The notes beneath the pieces were generated by a model that worked only from the letters and a program-made list of their open reading frames with translations, had not been told where the DNA came from and did no database searches. From the NCBI RefSeq assembly GCF_002355595.1, contig NZ_AP017422.1, forward strand, positions 2,418,001-2,482,000: DNA of 64,000 nucleotides, read 5' to 3'. Below are positions 8,083 through 19,353 of this stretch, piece by piece. The translations under genes and the position numbers were made by a program. Position 1 is the stretch's first letter, and the number at the start of each line of letters is the position of its first letter. The DNA is from Filimonas lacunae (GTDB lineage Bacteria > Bacteroidota > Bacteroidia > Chitinophagales > Chitinophagaceae).

Positions 8083-9528
8083 TTAATAAATTATGGCAAG
8101 TGTTCTGTCATCATGATTGCCTTTACTCCAGAAGTTGAGCCAGGATAATAACTGATCCTCTATTCCTTCGTTATTCAAAAAATCGACTTTTAGATTATCT
8201 TCATTCTGGCCGTTAAGGTCTTTCATGAATATTCTCCATGCTTCTTTGTCTTCCAGCTTATTTTCGGTAACAAACTTGGGGTCATAAATACCATCTGTCA
8301 TGAGTATAAGTTTGGAGAATTGATCAAACTTATTTATCGCGAAGCGACTGGCCATGTTAGGATTGCTAAATATCTCGGGCATAGTAACAAACCTGGTACC
8401 TCCACCAAAATCTCCTATATCCAACATGTTGAGTAATTTGATGTCGTCTGGATTTTCTGTAATAATATTGATCGGACAATCGCCAACACCGAATGTCAAT
8501 ATCACATAGCCAAAATCAAATTTTTTTGCCAAGGAAAAAATAAGTGTGGTATTGAGGTCTTTCAGTTGAATTTCTTCCTGTTGGGCAAATCGTGTGAGCT
8601 CAGCGTGCAGACCACGTACCGACTTGTACAGGATGTTGATAATAGATGATTTGTTTTTTATCTGCTGGTCTTCAACTATTGTATTAGGTTGTTCGTTACT
8701 TTCGGGCTTTGTGCCGGAACCGGAAGTAAAAAAGGCAATACACCGGTCGTTAAGCTCTTTCAATAGCAGTTCATCTGCGAAGCTATTAGTTAGAGACTCA
8801 GTTGCTATTCTGGAGCCTTGCCTGGAAAATTTTGCAGATCCGGCCCCATCTGCTACTGCAATAATTTCCCAGTCAAGGGGTAACTTTTTAACGCAGAAAT
8901 GATCGTCCCGGAAGCTCCCTTCGTGTGCGTGTGACCGTCCTCGCTGAGATGCCACTACAATGTGCTTGTTCAGAAATGTACCAGCATACTTATCATTGTC
9001 TTCTTTAGGATACAGATCATTTTTATTGCTGGGTTTATTCAGCCATAAATCCTTAGGGTCAGCACTCACAATGAGTGTAACAATTTTAATATCTTCAGTC
9101 TGGTTTTCTGCCTGTGTTCCTGCAAATGATATTTGCAAGTCCATACTGCCGGCAGCGCTGGGGGTGCCGTAAATTTTTGCCAATGTTGTGTCGAATGCCA
9201 GGCCAACTTTATCCAGATGCTTTATTTCTTTGATACTGATATGAGGAAACTGAGAAAGATTAAACTGGTACTCATAGTATTTTTTAGAAATGGCATTGGG
9301 TAGTATAAGCTGGCTTTCTTTAAATTCTTCCATATCGTTATACATCTGGAAAATGTTTAAGGCTTGTTTTCTGGCAGCAGTGATGGATTTTGCCAGTTCG
9401 TTAATTTTTGCATTGTGCGATAGCTTAGCTATTGCACTTTCGGAGGATTTACTTTGCGATATATTAAACTCGCTCAATAGTTGTTTTAAAAATGTTTCCA
9501 CTGTTATGTTTTTGAATGACTTAACCAA
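8083..9528 (-). CDS. PP2C-like protein phosphatase of the TerY-P triad
   Basis: This 481-residue protein carries a C-terminal PP2C domain. VADGAG (D227, G228) is the first metal-binding motif, MTDGIYD a later one, and DDRT near the C-terminus supplies the last conserved aspartates. The N-terminal 160 residues look helical at first, and the segment from about 98 to 140, with the pattern GLAFDTT..IYGTPSAAG, resembles a putative Ig (He_PIG) domain. It likely reverses phosphorylation by the kinase encoded next. Gene order vWA, PP2C, kinase with gaps of 17 and 4 bases indicates one transcript. A start at 9528 is supported by tight spacing to the vWA gene. Confidence 0.85.
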   Translation of the reverse strand: MVKSFKNITVETFLKQLLSEFNISQSKSSESAIAKLSHNAKINELAKSITAARKQALNIFQMYNDMEEFKESQLILPNAISKKYYEYQFNLSQFPHISIKEIKHLDKVGLAFDTTLAKIYGTPSAAGSMDLQISFAGTQAENQTEDIKIVTLIVSADPKDLWLNKPSNKNDLYPKEDNDKYAGTFLNKHIVVASQRGRSHAHEGSFRDDHFCVKKLPLDWEIIAVADGAGSAKFSRQGSRIATESLTNSFADELLLKELNDRCIAFFTSGSGTKPESNEQPNTIVEDQQIKNKSSIINILYKSVRGLHAELTRFAQQEEIQLKDLNTTLIFSLAKKFDFGYVILTFGVGDCPINIITENPDDIKLLNMLDIGDFGGGTRFVTMPEIFSNPNMASRFAINKFDQFSKLILMTDGIYDPKFVTENKLEDKEAWRIFMKDLNGQNEDNLKVDFLNNEGIEDQLLSWLNFWSKGNHDDRTLAIIY

Positions 9529-9545
9529 CAGGTATGATAGCGGGT

Positions 9546-10184
9546 TTATATTACAATAACCAGTTCGCCAGGTGGAGGAGGTAGTGTCATGTTTTCGCCG
9601 GTGCCTTGCGACTTACTTCCCATTTCGATAGAAGAACTTACCCATTTAAAGAAAGTGGTTAGTGTGTTGGCATCGGTTGTGTCCAGTCGCACTACGTCAT
9701 CCGTTAATTCTTTCAGATAGCTGACTTCGGCTTTAGGGCCAGCTGCACAACCCACGATAACACCAAATTCCAGTGATTTTACCTTAGCAATCGCTGTGCG
9801 GTATTTTTGAAGGTCTGCTGGTTTTCCATCGGTGAACACAAATAATATAGGCTTCCAGTCTCCTTTTCGATCAGGTGAACCTTTAATTAATTCAATTCTT
9901 ACCATATCGCATAGTGTTTCCAGGGCTTGCCCTGTATGTGTAGGGCCACTTTCCGCACATTTTATTGCTACTGACTGAAAACTGGCTAAATCTGTCAAGG
10001 GAATAATGTTTTTTACATCTTTATCAAACGTAATAACACTGATATGTAGCGAATCCATTGCCTGTGGATCCGCTCTGAGCATATTTATAAGTCCGTTAAA
10101 ACCATTATTCAAAGCCTGGATAGGCTCACCATTCATTGAGCCAGAGGTGTCCAGGAGAAAATAGGCTAATAGTCTTCTGTTCAT
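9546..10184 (-). CDS. TerY-like vWA domain protein (second copy)
   Basis: This roughly 212-residue protein is one von Willebrand factor A domain. The MIDAS metal site is DTSGSMNG near the N-terminus with TDG downstream. Start choice: an in-frame ORF runs upstream to 10301 but lies wholly inside the previous vWA gene, so the ATG at 10184, two bases after that gene's stop, is used (MNRRLLAYFLLDTSGSM). It is a close paralogue of the preceding gene, sharing GDWKP and the C-terminal LPPPP.ELVI motif. TerY proteins are cytoplasmic adaptors that link the kinase and phosphatase to TerD-type proteins (family knowledge). The tandem pair suggests duplication. Confidence 0.86.
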   Translation of the reverse strand: MNRRLLAYFLLDTSGSMNGEPIQALNNGFNGLINMLRADPQAMDSLHISVITFDKDVKNIIPLTDLASFQSVAIKCAESGPTHTGQALETLCDMVRIELIKGSPDRKGDWKPILFVFTDGKPADLQKYRTAIAKVKSLEFGVIVGCAAGPKAEVSYLKELTDDVVRLDTTDANTLTTFFKWVSSSIEMGSKSQGTGENMTLPPPPGELVIVI

Positions 10185-10186
10185 GG

Positions 10187-10825
10187 CTAAGATATTATTA
10201 CTAATTCCGATGGTGGAGGAGGTAGTTGTTCCAGTCCCGATACTTCTTTTCCGGATTCTTCTACCTTGGTGGATGTGGTGGATATAGAGGCTGTAACCCA
10301 CTGAAAGAACCTGGAAATGCCTTCTGCATCTGCATTGTCCAAACGAACTACTGAGTTTGTAATCTGTTTTAAAACAGCATCATCTGCACTGCTTCCTGCT
10401 GCACAACCTACAATAAGTCCTTTGTTTGCAATTTTGAGTTTGCTGTAGCCAGGCTTCCAGTCATCAGTAGGTATACCATCGGTCATAATAAAGACCAGTG
10501 GTTTCCAGTCGCCTTTTTGCTCAGGAGATGTTTTAATGACTTCTGTTTGCAGTTTGTCTGCCAGCAGCTGAAGGGCGGCACCCATAGCTGTTACCCCGGA
10601 AGCTTTGATGTCTACCATCTGAAAAGAAGCAAGGTCCGTCAGTGGAATAATCTGTTGGGCGCTGGAGTTAAATGTGATGATGCTTACATAAGCCGTCTCA
10701 ATAGCCTGAGGGTTTTGTCGTAGCGAATGAATCATCATCTGTACCCCATTTTTTACTGCTTCTATTGGTTCTCCGCTCATGGATCCAGAGGTGTCTAACA
10801 GAAGATATACAGGTAGTCTTCTCAT
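10187..10825 (-). CDS. TerY-like vWA domain protein (first copy)
   Basis: This 212-residue protein is a single vWA domain. Its MIDAS motif DTSGSMSG occupies residues 11-18, with MTDG in the middle supplying another metal ligand, and GDWKP precedes it. It ends in LPPPPSELVIIS, a motif shared with its downstream paralogue and possibly a peptide ligand for a partner. It follows a TerD-family gene by 3 bases and precedes the second vWA gene by 2, in a clear operon. Like other TerY proteins it probably works with the PP2C phosphatase and kinase encoded after it. Confidence 0.87.
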   Translation of the reverse strand: MRRLPVYLLLDTSGSMSGEPIEAVKNGVQMMIHSLRQNPQAIETAYVSIITFNSSAQQIIPLTDLASFQMVDIKASGVTAMGAALQLLADKLQTEVIKTSPEQKGDWKPLVFIMTDGIPTDDWKPGYSKLKIANKGLIVGCAAGSSADDAVLKQITNSVVRLDNADAEGISRFFQWVTASISTTSTKVEESGKEVSGLEQLPPPPSELVIIS

Positions 10826-10828
10826 ATT

Positions 10829-11440
10829 TTATAGATACTTTTGTTGTACGGTATGGATGGTTTCTTGTAACCTTTTATCTTTTGTGGGTTCACCGATGGC
10901 ATTGAATTTCCATTCGTTGTTTTTCTGATAGAAAGTACCTAGTACCATGGATACATGGCCTGCAAATGCATTGTCTTGTGCAATGTTATAAGTGGCAAAC
11001 ACTTCATTTACTTTGGTAGGAGTACCTTCATAAATACGAATGGATGCAAATGGAATAGTGCTGAAATCGTGTCCTCTGAAACTATTCAATACAAAGGCTA
11101 TCTGAGTTACACCGGTGTTGAGCTTTGAGAAGTCAACTGTAATGATTTCATTGTCTAGTCCATCATCTCCATCAATGTCGCCTGTAAGATCATCCCCACT
11201 GTGTTTTACTGCTCCGTCTTTTGATTTCAGGTTGCGGAAATACACAAGGTCCAGCTGATTTTTATTATCGTCGAATAGTATGCAACTGGCATCCAGATCT
11301 ACTGCTTCTTTTGTAGATTTACCGAACAGGCCTTTGTGTTCAATGGCACCCCAGTTAACTCCTATGCAGATGTTATTGAGAACAGCTCCGTTATTTTTCT
11401 GCAAATTAATACGCTGTCCTTTTTGTAAACTAATTCCCAT
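10829..11440 (-). CDS. TerD/TerZ family calcium-binding stress protein
   Basis: This 203-residue TerD-fold protein starts with the family opening (ISLQKGQRINL) and continues with the metal-binding signatures VDLDAS, SGDDLTGD and DGDDGLDNE, where clustered aspartates bind calcium in characterised TerD proteins. Length is normal for TerZ/TerD. It differs from its neighbours by an insertion around GLFGKSTKE and by lacking the ETAVEFGKLY-type end motif, having VSMVLGTFYQ instead, so it is the TerZ-like member of the set. It is cytoplasmic and probably forms calcium-dependent complexes near the membrane with TerC. Confidence 0.88.
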   Translation of the reverse strand: MGISLQKGQRINLQKNNGAVLNNICIGVNWGAIEHKGLFGKSTKEAVDLDASCILFDDNKNQLDLVYFRNLKSKDGAVKHSGDDLTGDIDGDDGLDNEIITVDFSKLNTGVTQIAFVLNSFRGHDFSTIPFASIRIYEGTPTKVNEVFATYNIAQDNAFAGHVSMVLGTFYQKNNEWKFNAIGEPTKDKRLQETIHTVQQKYL

Positions 11441-11446
11441 AACGTA

Positions 11447-12001
11447 TTAGTTGAATTTGTTGATATAATCTTGCAGGCCGCCTTTCATGCCTGCTCCAAC
11501 GGCTTCAAATTTCCACTCTCCGTTCTTTTTATAAATTCTTCCAAATTCAACAGCAGTTTCGATGGAAAAATCTTCTTCCAGTTCATATTTCAATAGCTCT
11601 TCGTTGGTAACGGAATCGAAGATGCGTATGAAAGAGTTGCGTACCTGTCCAAAATTTTGGTTGCGGGCAATAGCTTCATGTATGGTAATGACGATGCAGA
11701 TTTCACTGGCATTTCCATCTATCCTGGAAAGGTCTACCAGTACTTGTTCGTCATCTCCTTCTCCGTCACCCGTAAGGTTGTCTCCTGTATGTATCACGGC
11801 TTCGTTGGGCGATTTCAGATTGTTGTAGAAGATGAAGTGTTGATCGGATAGCAGTTTTTTATTTTCACCTAGAATGAAAGCCGATGCATCAAGATCGAAT
11901 GCGCTTCCTGTAGCTGAATTGTTAGTGTCCCATCCCAAGCCGATAGTAAATCTGGCGGCTTGAATATTTTCTCTTTGTCCTTTTATTAGACTTATTGCCA
12001 T
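11447..12001 (-). CDS. TerD family calcium-binding stress protein
   Basis: This 184-residue protein is a standard TerD-family member. It has the opening ISLIKGQREN, the strand IGLGWDTN, then FDLDASAF, HTGDNLTGDGEGDDE (calcium-binding aspartates), IHEA.ARNQNFGQVRNS and the C-terminal FSIETAVEFGRIYKKNGEWKF with only conservative changes from the family. It is more similar to the first operon gene (12711-13292) than to the other two, so the pair are probable paralogues of the TerE/TerD type. It lies 6 bases before the TerZ-like gene. Confidence 0.9.
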   Translation of the reverse strand: MAISLIKGQRENIQAARFTIGLGWDTNNSATGSAFDLDASAFILGENKKLLSDQHFIFYNNLKSPNEAVIHTGDNLTGDGEGDDEQVLVDLSRIDGNASEICIVITIHEAIARNQNFGQVRNSFIRIFDSVTNEELLKYELEEDFSIETAVEFGRIYKKNGEWKFEAVGAGMKGGLQDYINKFN

Positions 12002-12044
12002 TGTTTTTTAATTTTTATGTTATAGTATATTGTTGATTGAATGT

Positions 12045-12704
12045 TTATTTAGAACCTGCCTGCCATCTCATGCCCCAATGATAGGCGGCATCACAGTGGC
12101 TATGATTGGGGTGGAATGTTACCAGTTTGCGAACGCCCATAGAGTCGGGAGTAAATTGTATTTCGGCTATGGCGCAGAATGGCTCTGAGCTTGTCTGCTT
12201 GCCCATCTGCACCTCTATTTCTGCTTTTCCAGGAACCTTTACAGTTACTGTAGCATTGGTTTCCTGCCATCTTGCCACGCCATTGTATATAAAGCAGTAA
12301 ATAACGATACGTTTTAATTCGCCTATACCTTTGGGGTTCACAATGATGTTTTCGCCTGAGCCTGCGGCAACGCCTCTATCGTCACCAGTGTGCCATACCC
12401 AGGGCGCAGCAGTATATCTGCCTTGTCTGGTACTTATTTCTTTAGAACCTCCGTTCCCTTTTGCGAATTGTACGCCATCGATTACGTTTTTAGTTCCATC
12501 GCTCAGTTCATAAAAACAGCCGAGGTCCAAATCGATATCAGTGTCGCTGCTGAATAAACCTCCCAGGAATCCTTTTTTAGTTGTTTTAGACCAGTTGAGG
12601 TTGATGTTTATTTCCTGCGTAATAGGGTCTGTCTTTTTGGTAAGGTCGATCATGTGTAAATCGCCTTTTTTTTCCAGAGTGATTTTTTGTAAGCTGATAG
12701 CCAT
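12045..12704 (-). CDS. TerA-like member of the TerD family
   Basis: This 219-residue protein has a TerD fold but an altered layout: a longer N-terminal region, the strand INLNWSK, an insertion KKGFLGGLFSSD, then the acidic DTDIDLDLG, and HTGDDRGVAAGSGENI in place of the usual HTGDDLTGDGEGDDE. The segment ARWQETNATV and a C-terminal NHSHCDAAYHWGMRW stretch resemble TerA rather than TerD. It sits second in the operon, 6 bases after the first TerD gene and 43 before the next. Its calcium site is probably present but modified. Confidence 0.84.
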   Translation of the reverse strand: MAISLQKITLEKKGDLHMIDLTKKTDPITQEININLNWSKTTKKGFLGGLFSSDTDIDLDLGCFYELSDGTKNVIDGVQFAKGNGGSKEISTRQGRYTAAPWVWHTGDDRGVAAGSGENIIVNPKGIGELKRIVIYCFIYNGVARWQETNATVTVKVPGKAEIEVQMGKQTSSEPFCAIAEIQFTPDSMGVRKLVTFHPNHSHCDAAYHWGMRWQAGSK

Positions 12705-12710
12705 GTTTAT

Positions 12711-13292
12711 TTATTTTATTATTTGCCCTTTGTAATGTCGGGAAAGGAAGAATGCTAAGTCTTGTTTGTGGCCAACGCCGGAGGCTTCAAATTTCCATTT
12801 GCCGTTTTGTTTATATAATTTCCCAAATTCAACCGCTGTTTCAATGGAGAAATCTTGACCTAGTTCATATTTAGCTACCACCTGCTGTGTGTTGTCGTCC
12901 ATAATTTGTATATAGGAGTTACTGACTTGTCCAAAGTTTTGTTTCCGGGCGGCGTAATCGTGAATCGTTGCCACAAAGATGATCTGGATAATCTGCGGGC
13001 TTACTTTTGATAAATCAATCTGAATGCTTTCGTCATCTCCATCCAGGCTGTTTCTGCCAGAAAGATCATCGCCAGTATGGTGCAATGCGCCATCAGGGGA
13101 GTCCATATTATTGAAAAAAACAAAGAAAGACTCTGTTGGAATTAATTCAGAGCTGTTGAGCATGAAAGCCGACAGATCCAGGTCGAAATTATTATCATCA
13201 TTATTGTCTTCGTTCGGGTCCCATCCTAGCCCTATGGTTATATTGGTAAGACCCACGTCTATGTTTTGCCCCTTTTTTAAATTGATAGCCAT
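12711..13292 (-). CDS. TerD family calcium-binding stress protein (first gene of the Ter operon)
   Basis: This 193-residue protein is a typical TerD/TerE protein: INLKKGQNIDV at the start, IGLGWDPN, FDLDLSAF, HHTGDDLSG followed by LDGDDES (calcium-binding aspartates), RKQNFGQVSNSYI, and DFSIETAVEFGKLYKQNGKW near the end. An unusually acidic insert (NEDNNDDNN) follows GWDP. It opens the nine-gene Ter operon on the minus strand. A TATTTTTG box at 13331-13338 lies 38 bases upstream of the start and probably belongs to the operon promoter. Confidence 0.92.
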   Translation of the reverse strand: MAINLKKGQNIDVGLTNITIGLGWDPNEDNNDDNNFDLDLSAFMLNSSELIPTESFFVFFNNMDSPDGALHHTGDDLSGRNSLDGDDESIQIDLSKVSPQIIQIIFVATIHDYAARKQNFGQVSNSYIQIMDDNTQQVVAKYELGQDFSIETAVEFGKLYKQNGKWKFEASGVGHKQDLAFFLSRHYKGQIIK

Positions 13293-13330
13293 GTTATTTA
13301 CTGAATAATTAGTTTGAATAATTTGTACTC

Positions 13331-13338
13331 CAAAAATA
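13331..13338 (-). promoter_or_regulatory. -7 promoter box of the Ter operon
   Basis: The minus strand reads TATTTTTG, an exact TAnnTTTG match 38 bases upstream of the first Ter gene. A TTTG -33 box is not evident, so only half of the promoter is supported. Confidence 0.45.
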
Positions 13339-13525
13339 GCTGTGGCAATACGCTTTGTTTTACGGGAAACCGTACTGGGGAAGATGGTGAGCGAAAAGGT
13401 TAAGGTAGGATCTTAGGAGGAAAAGTAACGTATAGCTGGTATGGCTTGTATGGGGGGCTTTTGAAAAAATCTTCTCAAGAGATTGATAAGATCTTCCTAT
13501 ATTAAAGTTGCCGAAGGAGGGTGTT

Positions 13526-14326
13526 ATGAAAGAAAATATTATTGGAGCTATTAAAATCGTTGCAGGGCTTTACGTTCTGGTTTGTATTCTACTGTATTTT
13601 TTTCAGGAGAAGCTTATCTTTTTTCCTGCTAAACTAGATCAGCGTTACCCTTTTGCTTTCCAGCAAAGGTTTGAAGAGCGGAATATCACCACCTATGACG
13701 GGAAATTACTGAGCGGGATGCTTTTTAAGGCGGATAGCGCTAAAGGCCTGATCTTTTATTTACATGGTAATTCGGGGTCGCTGGCTTCCTGGGGGGAGTT
13801 GGCAGGCACTTATACCAGCCTGGGATATGATGTATTTATGTTGGATTACAGAGGTTTTGGGAAAAGTGAGGGAGTGGTTACCGGGCAGGATCAGATGTTC
13901 AGGGATGTGCAAACCGCCTATGATACTTTAAAAAAAGACTATGCGGAAGATAAAATAGTGGTTTTGGGGTATTCGCTGGGTTCAGGTTTAGCTACCAAGG
14001 TGGCTGCGGATAATCATCCCAGGCTGTTGATATTACAGGCTGCTTACTATAGTATCACAGATATGATGCGGCATAGTTATCCCGTTATTCCAACGTTTAT
14101 TCTGAAATACAAGTTTGCCACTGATCAATATATCCAGCAATGTAAAATGCCGATAGTACTGTTTCATGGTGATAAAGATGAGATGATCTATTACGGATCG
14201 GCGTTAAAGCTAAAAGAGAAATGCAAGCCACAAGATACCCTGATAACATTAGCAGGGCAAGGGCATAATGGTATTACAGAAAACCCTGACTATAAAAGGG
14301 AGCTGCCAAAAGTGTTAGCCAGATAG
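13526..14326 (+). CDS. Alpha/beta hydrolase with N-terminal membrane anchor
   Basis: This 266-residue protein begins with one hydrophobic helix (about residues 5-24) that would anchor it in the inner membrane. The hydrolase domain follows: an oxyanion segment HGNSGS, nucleophile elbow GYSLGSG (serine nucleophile), a likely acid in HGDKDEM, and the histidine in GQGHNG. This is the Bem46-like/DUF1749-type alpha/beta hydrolase group found widely in bacteria. The ATG at 13526 is preferred over an in-frame TTG at 13508 because AAGGAGG lies 5 bases before it, an unusually strong ribosome-binding site for this phylum. It is divergent from the Ter operon; no specific substrate can be inferred. Confidence 0.85.
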   Translation: MKENIIGAIKIVAGLYVLVCILLYFFQEKLIFFPAKLDQRYPFAFQQRFEERNITTYDGKLLSGMLFKADSAKGLIFYLHGNSGSLASWGELAGTYTSLGYDVFMLDYRGFGKSEGVVTGQDQMFRDVQTAYDTLKKDYAEDKIVVLGYSLGSGLATKVAADNHPRLLILQAAYYSITDMMRHSYPVIPTFILKYKFATDQYIQQCKMPIVLFHGDKDEMIYYGSALKLKEKCKPQDTLITLAGQGHNGITENPDYKRELPKVLAR

Positions 14327-14373
14327 GAACAACCCAGGTAGCTGCTGGTGTTTTGTGAGGATGTAACAGGCGG

Positions 14374-15675
14374 CTACACGCCTTTCAGGTGGGGTACCTG
14401 CAATAAATCGTATAAATTTTCCTGTTCAAATAACAGGCGGCCGATAGTAAGGTTGGACCACCCCGGTTTTAACAGGTAGGTAAACCGGGGCATACCATTT
14501 TCCAGCAGACATTCTATATGAAAGGGGGCAATGGGTAGTGAGCGTTTTTCAGTAATGGATTGTAATGACTGAAAATGTGTAGAGAAAAGGAAGGTGGATG
14601 TTTTCAGTTGCGTTGCCCCTTCGATAGTGGCGCTGAGTATTGCTTCGCCATCATCGGCATTGGTGCCGCGAAATAGCTCGTCACAAACCAGGAAGCAGCT
14701 TTCGTTGTTTCGGCTGTACTGTATGGTTTCTTTCAATATTTTAAGATCGTTCATAAAATGGCTGTAGCCACTTTCAATATTATCATTGTTGTTGATGGCG
14801 ATAATGATATGCTGGTAATAGGGGATGGTGCAGGTGGTGGCTGGTACTGGCAAGCCAAGATGGGCCAGTATCACACATATAGAAATGGCCTTGAATAGGG
14901 TAGACTTCCCCGACATATTAGCTCCGGTTAACAGCATTACGTTATGTGTAAGCGTTATATGGTTACATACTGGTTTTTTCAGGTAGGGATGATATACCTG
15001 TTGTATATGAAAGGCGTTGTTATCAAAAGTGGGAAAGCGGAAGCCCAGGCTGGAGTGTGCTCTGGCTATGGACATATAGGCTTCTACCTGGAAAAAATGA
15101 TTCCAGAACGCCGGAGTTTGTTCTTTTATCTTTCCACTCATTATGATGCTGCCAGCTTGTAGGATGTCTTTTACACCAAAGCGATCTTCCCGGATATGTG
15201 TATGATATTTGTCCAGTTGAAAAAGCTGTAAAAAGCGTTCTATGAAAAGCAGCTTTTCCTTCATCATGGCGGGGAAAGGATCGGGATTTATTTCCTGTAT
15301 CACATAGGCTACCTTCTCTAAAAACAGTATCGTTTGCACTAATCTGCTTCTTATCCGGAGGGTGCCGGTGCTGTCGGTCATTGCTTTCATTCTGCCTAAT
15401 AAACTGTCTTCTCCTAGTTCTATGGTGTGGTTATGGCAGTTTTCTATAAAGGCTTTTGTTTCAGTCAGGTTGATTTTGTTATAGGTGAAAGTTTTCCATT
15501 GTTCCAGTTGATCGGAAAATGCTGTTATAATTTGTTGTCGTTCTATAATTACTTCCAGTGGTAAGGAGTGGGGCTGAAACAGGTCTTGTAACGCCATTTT
15601 GCTTTCGTGGTGCAATGTGTGGTCGAACAGGGGTAGAATGTGGTTGGTAAACTGAAGATCGGCAAAGTGCATCAT
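14374..15675 (-). CDS. MutS-related ATPase (core and ATPase domains only)
   Basis: The protein has the MutS C-terminal ATPase: Walker A GANMSGKST, Walker B LVCDELFRGTN, and the conserved STHFQSL histidine motif. Ahead of it lies a helical lever/core region starting near MHFADLQFTNHILPLFDHT. The mismatch-recognition and connector domains of true MutS are missing, as in the small MutS-like proteins common in Bacteroidota. The start is set at the double ATG at 15670-15675, giving 434 residues, close to the usual size. The frame stays open upstream to a GTG at 16005 (543 residues), but that extension has no internal methionine and no recognisable domain. It converges with the hydrolase gene. Cellular role unknown. 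Confidence 0.78.
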   Translation of the reverse strand: MMHFADLQFTNHILPLFDHTLHHESKMALQDLFQPHSLPLEVIIERQQIITAFSDQLEQWKTFTYNKINLTETKAFIENCHNHTIELGEDSLLGRMKAMTDSTGTLRIRSRLVQTILFLEKVAYVIQEINPDPFPAMMKEKLLFIERFLQLFQLDKYHTHIREDRFGVKDILQAGSIIMSGKIKEQTPAFWNHFFQVEAYMSIARAHSSLGFRFPTFDNNAFHIQQVYHPYLKKPVCNHITLTHNVMLLTGANMSGKSTLFKAISICVILAHLGLPVPATTCTIPYYQHIIIAINNNDNIESGYSHFMNDLKILKETIQYSRNNESCFLVCDELFRGTNADDGEAILSATIEGATQLKTSTFLFSTHFQSLQSITEKRSLPIAPFHIECLLENGMPRFTYLLKPGWSNLTIGRLLFEQENLYDLLQVPHLKGV

Positions 15676-16037
15676 AGTAAACAGGATGTTTTGATGGATA
15701 GTTTTGTTGGTGAAGTAAGTATTGTGGCCATGTTTTGCAGCATGGGCTATGTTATGAAAATAGCAGATTCCTGGCGAACAGGTAGTGGAAGAAGATGTAA
15801 AAAAAAGTGAAAGCGTAGGGGGGCTTAACTGCGTATGTACGCTTTTGAGAAGCGTATGAATTATTTTAAAAAGATCAGGTAACCTGTTAATTTTAAGATA
15901 TTTAGCAGGAAAAGGATAAACGGTGGCGCGTAATGATAGTTTTTCTCTTAAGTTTGCGCATCCATTTACTTCGTTTCTATCCTCAACGGGTATTGTTCCC
16001 AGCACACACAGCTAATAATATTTAAATAATTAAGGAC
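15676..16037. other. Region between the MutS-like and heme oxygenase genes
   Basis: These 362 bases hold the in-frame upstream extension of the MutS-like gene, which may or may not be translated, and the divergent promoters of that gene and of heme oxygenase. I see no other gene. The last 60 bases are AT-rich, but no exact TAnnTTTG box stands out. Confidence 0.4.
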
Positions 16038-16595
16038 ATGCTCAGTAATTCCATTAAAGAGGCGACCAAAGAGGCGCACCTGTTTTTAGAAAAGAAAGTT
16101 GTAAAGCAGCTGAAAGAAATTCGCACTAATAAGGATTATGCGGACTTTCTGAAACATTTTTATGCTTATTTCAATCATTTAGAAAAGGCAATTGCACCTT
16201 TTATTACAGTTGATGTGCTGCCTGATTATGCACAGCGCCGTAACTCATCGTACCTGAAAAATGATATTGAAGAGCTGGGATCGGATATTTCTGAATTACC
16301 GGCTACCACTGTACCGCAAATTACCAGTACTTTACAGGCATTGGGTGCTTTGTATGTAATGGAAGGCTCTATTATGGGCGGGCCAATCATTGTGAAGATG
16401 CTGGAAAAAGCTAATATTACTACCGGGGTTTCTTTCTACTCTGGCTATGGTGAAAATACCGGCCAAATGTGGGGTGTTTTCACTGGCGTAATGAATGCAC
16501 AGGCTAAAACAGAAGAAGAGGAAAGTGTAGCAATAGAAGCCGCCAAGGAAACATTCCTGAAGTTTTCGGATGTTTTTGCGGAAGTAACTGCATAG
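16038..16595 (+). CDS. Biliverdin-producing heme oxygenase
   Basis: This 185-residue all-helical protein fits bacterial heme oxygenase. H14 in the early TKEAH motif is the likely proximal heme ligand, and the distal helix carries YVMEGSIMGGPI, the glycine-rich signature over the heme. It would cleave heme to biliverdin, carbon monoxide and iron in the cytoplasm, for iron recovery or to supply a bilin for a phytochrome. No phytochrome gene is in this window. It converges with katG across a shared terminator, and both genes deal with heme or oxidative chemistry, but they are on opposite strands. Confidence 0.87.
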   Translation: MLSNSIKEATKEAHLFLEKKVVKQLKEIRTNKDYADFLKHFYAYFNHLEKAIAPFITVDVLPDYAQRRNSSYLKNDIEELGSDISELPATTVPQITSTLQALGALYVMEGSIMGGPIIVKMLEKANITTGVSFYSGYGENTGQMWGVFTGVMNAQAKTEEEESVAIEAAKETFLKFSDVFAEVTA

Positions 16596-16614
16596 TAAAA
16601 TATAGTGTTTATAT

Positions 16615-16652
16615 AAAAAGGTCCGCCCCATTACCGGAAGGCGGACCTTTTT
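16615..16652. terminator. Bidirectional terminator between heme oxygenase and katG
   Basis: A 13-bp perfect stem, AAAAAGGTCCGCC (16615-16627) and GGCGGACCTTTTT (16640-16652), has a 12-nt loop and an A-run/T-run on either side, so it can stop transcripts from both directions. Confidence 0.9.
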
Positions 16653-16676
16653 TATGTTTCTAATAAGATCAGCTAA

Positions 16677-19318
<2,642 letters not shown>

Positions 19319-19348
19319 TTTGTTTGATAATAATTAATTATATCTTTG
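19319..19348 (+). promoter_or_regulatory. Promoter of the tRNA operon
   Basis: TTTG at 19319-19322 and TATCTTTG at 19341-19348 match the -33 and -7 boxes of the Bacteroidota primary sigma factor with an 18-base spacer. The start of transcription should fall about 5-8 bases after the second box, at or next to the ATG at 19354, so the leader frame is probably leaderless. Confidence 0.75.
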
Positions 19349-19353
19349 CTCTC

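Noticed and set aside
10185-10301. N-terminal extension of the second TerY gene
   Set aside because: It overlaps the end of the first TerY gene in another frame; the ATG at 10184 fits the family start and the 2-base operon spacing.
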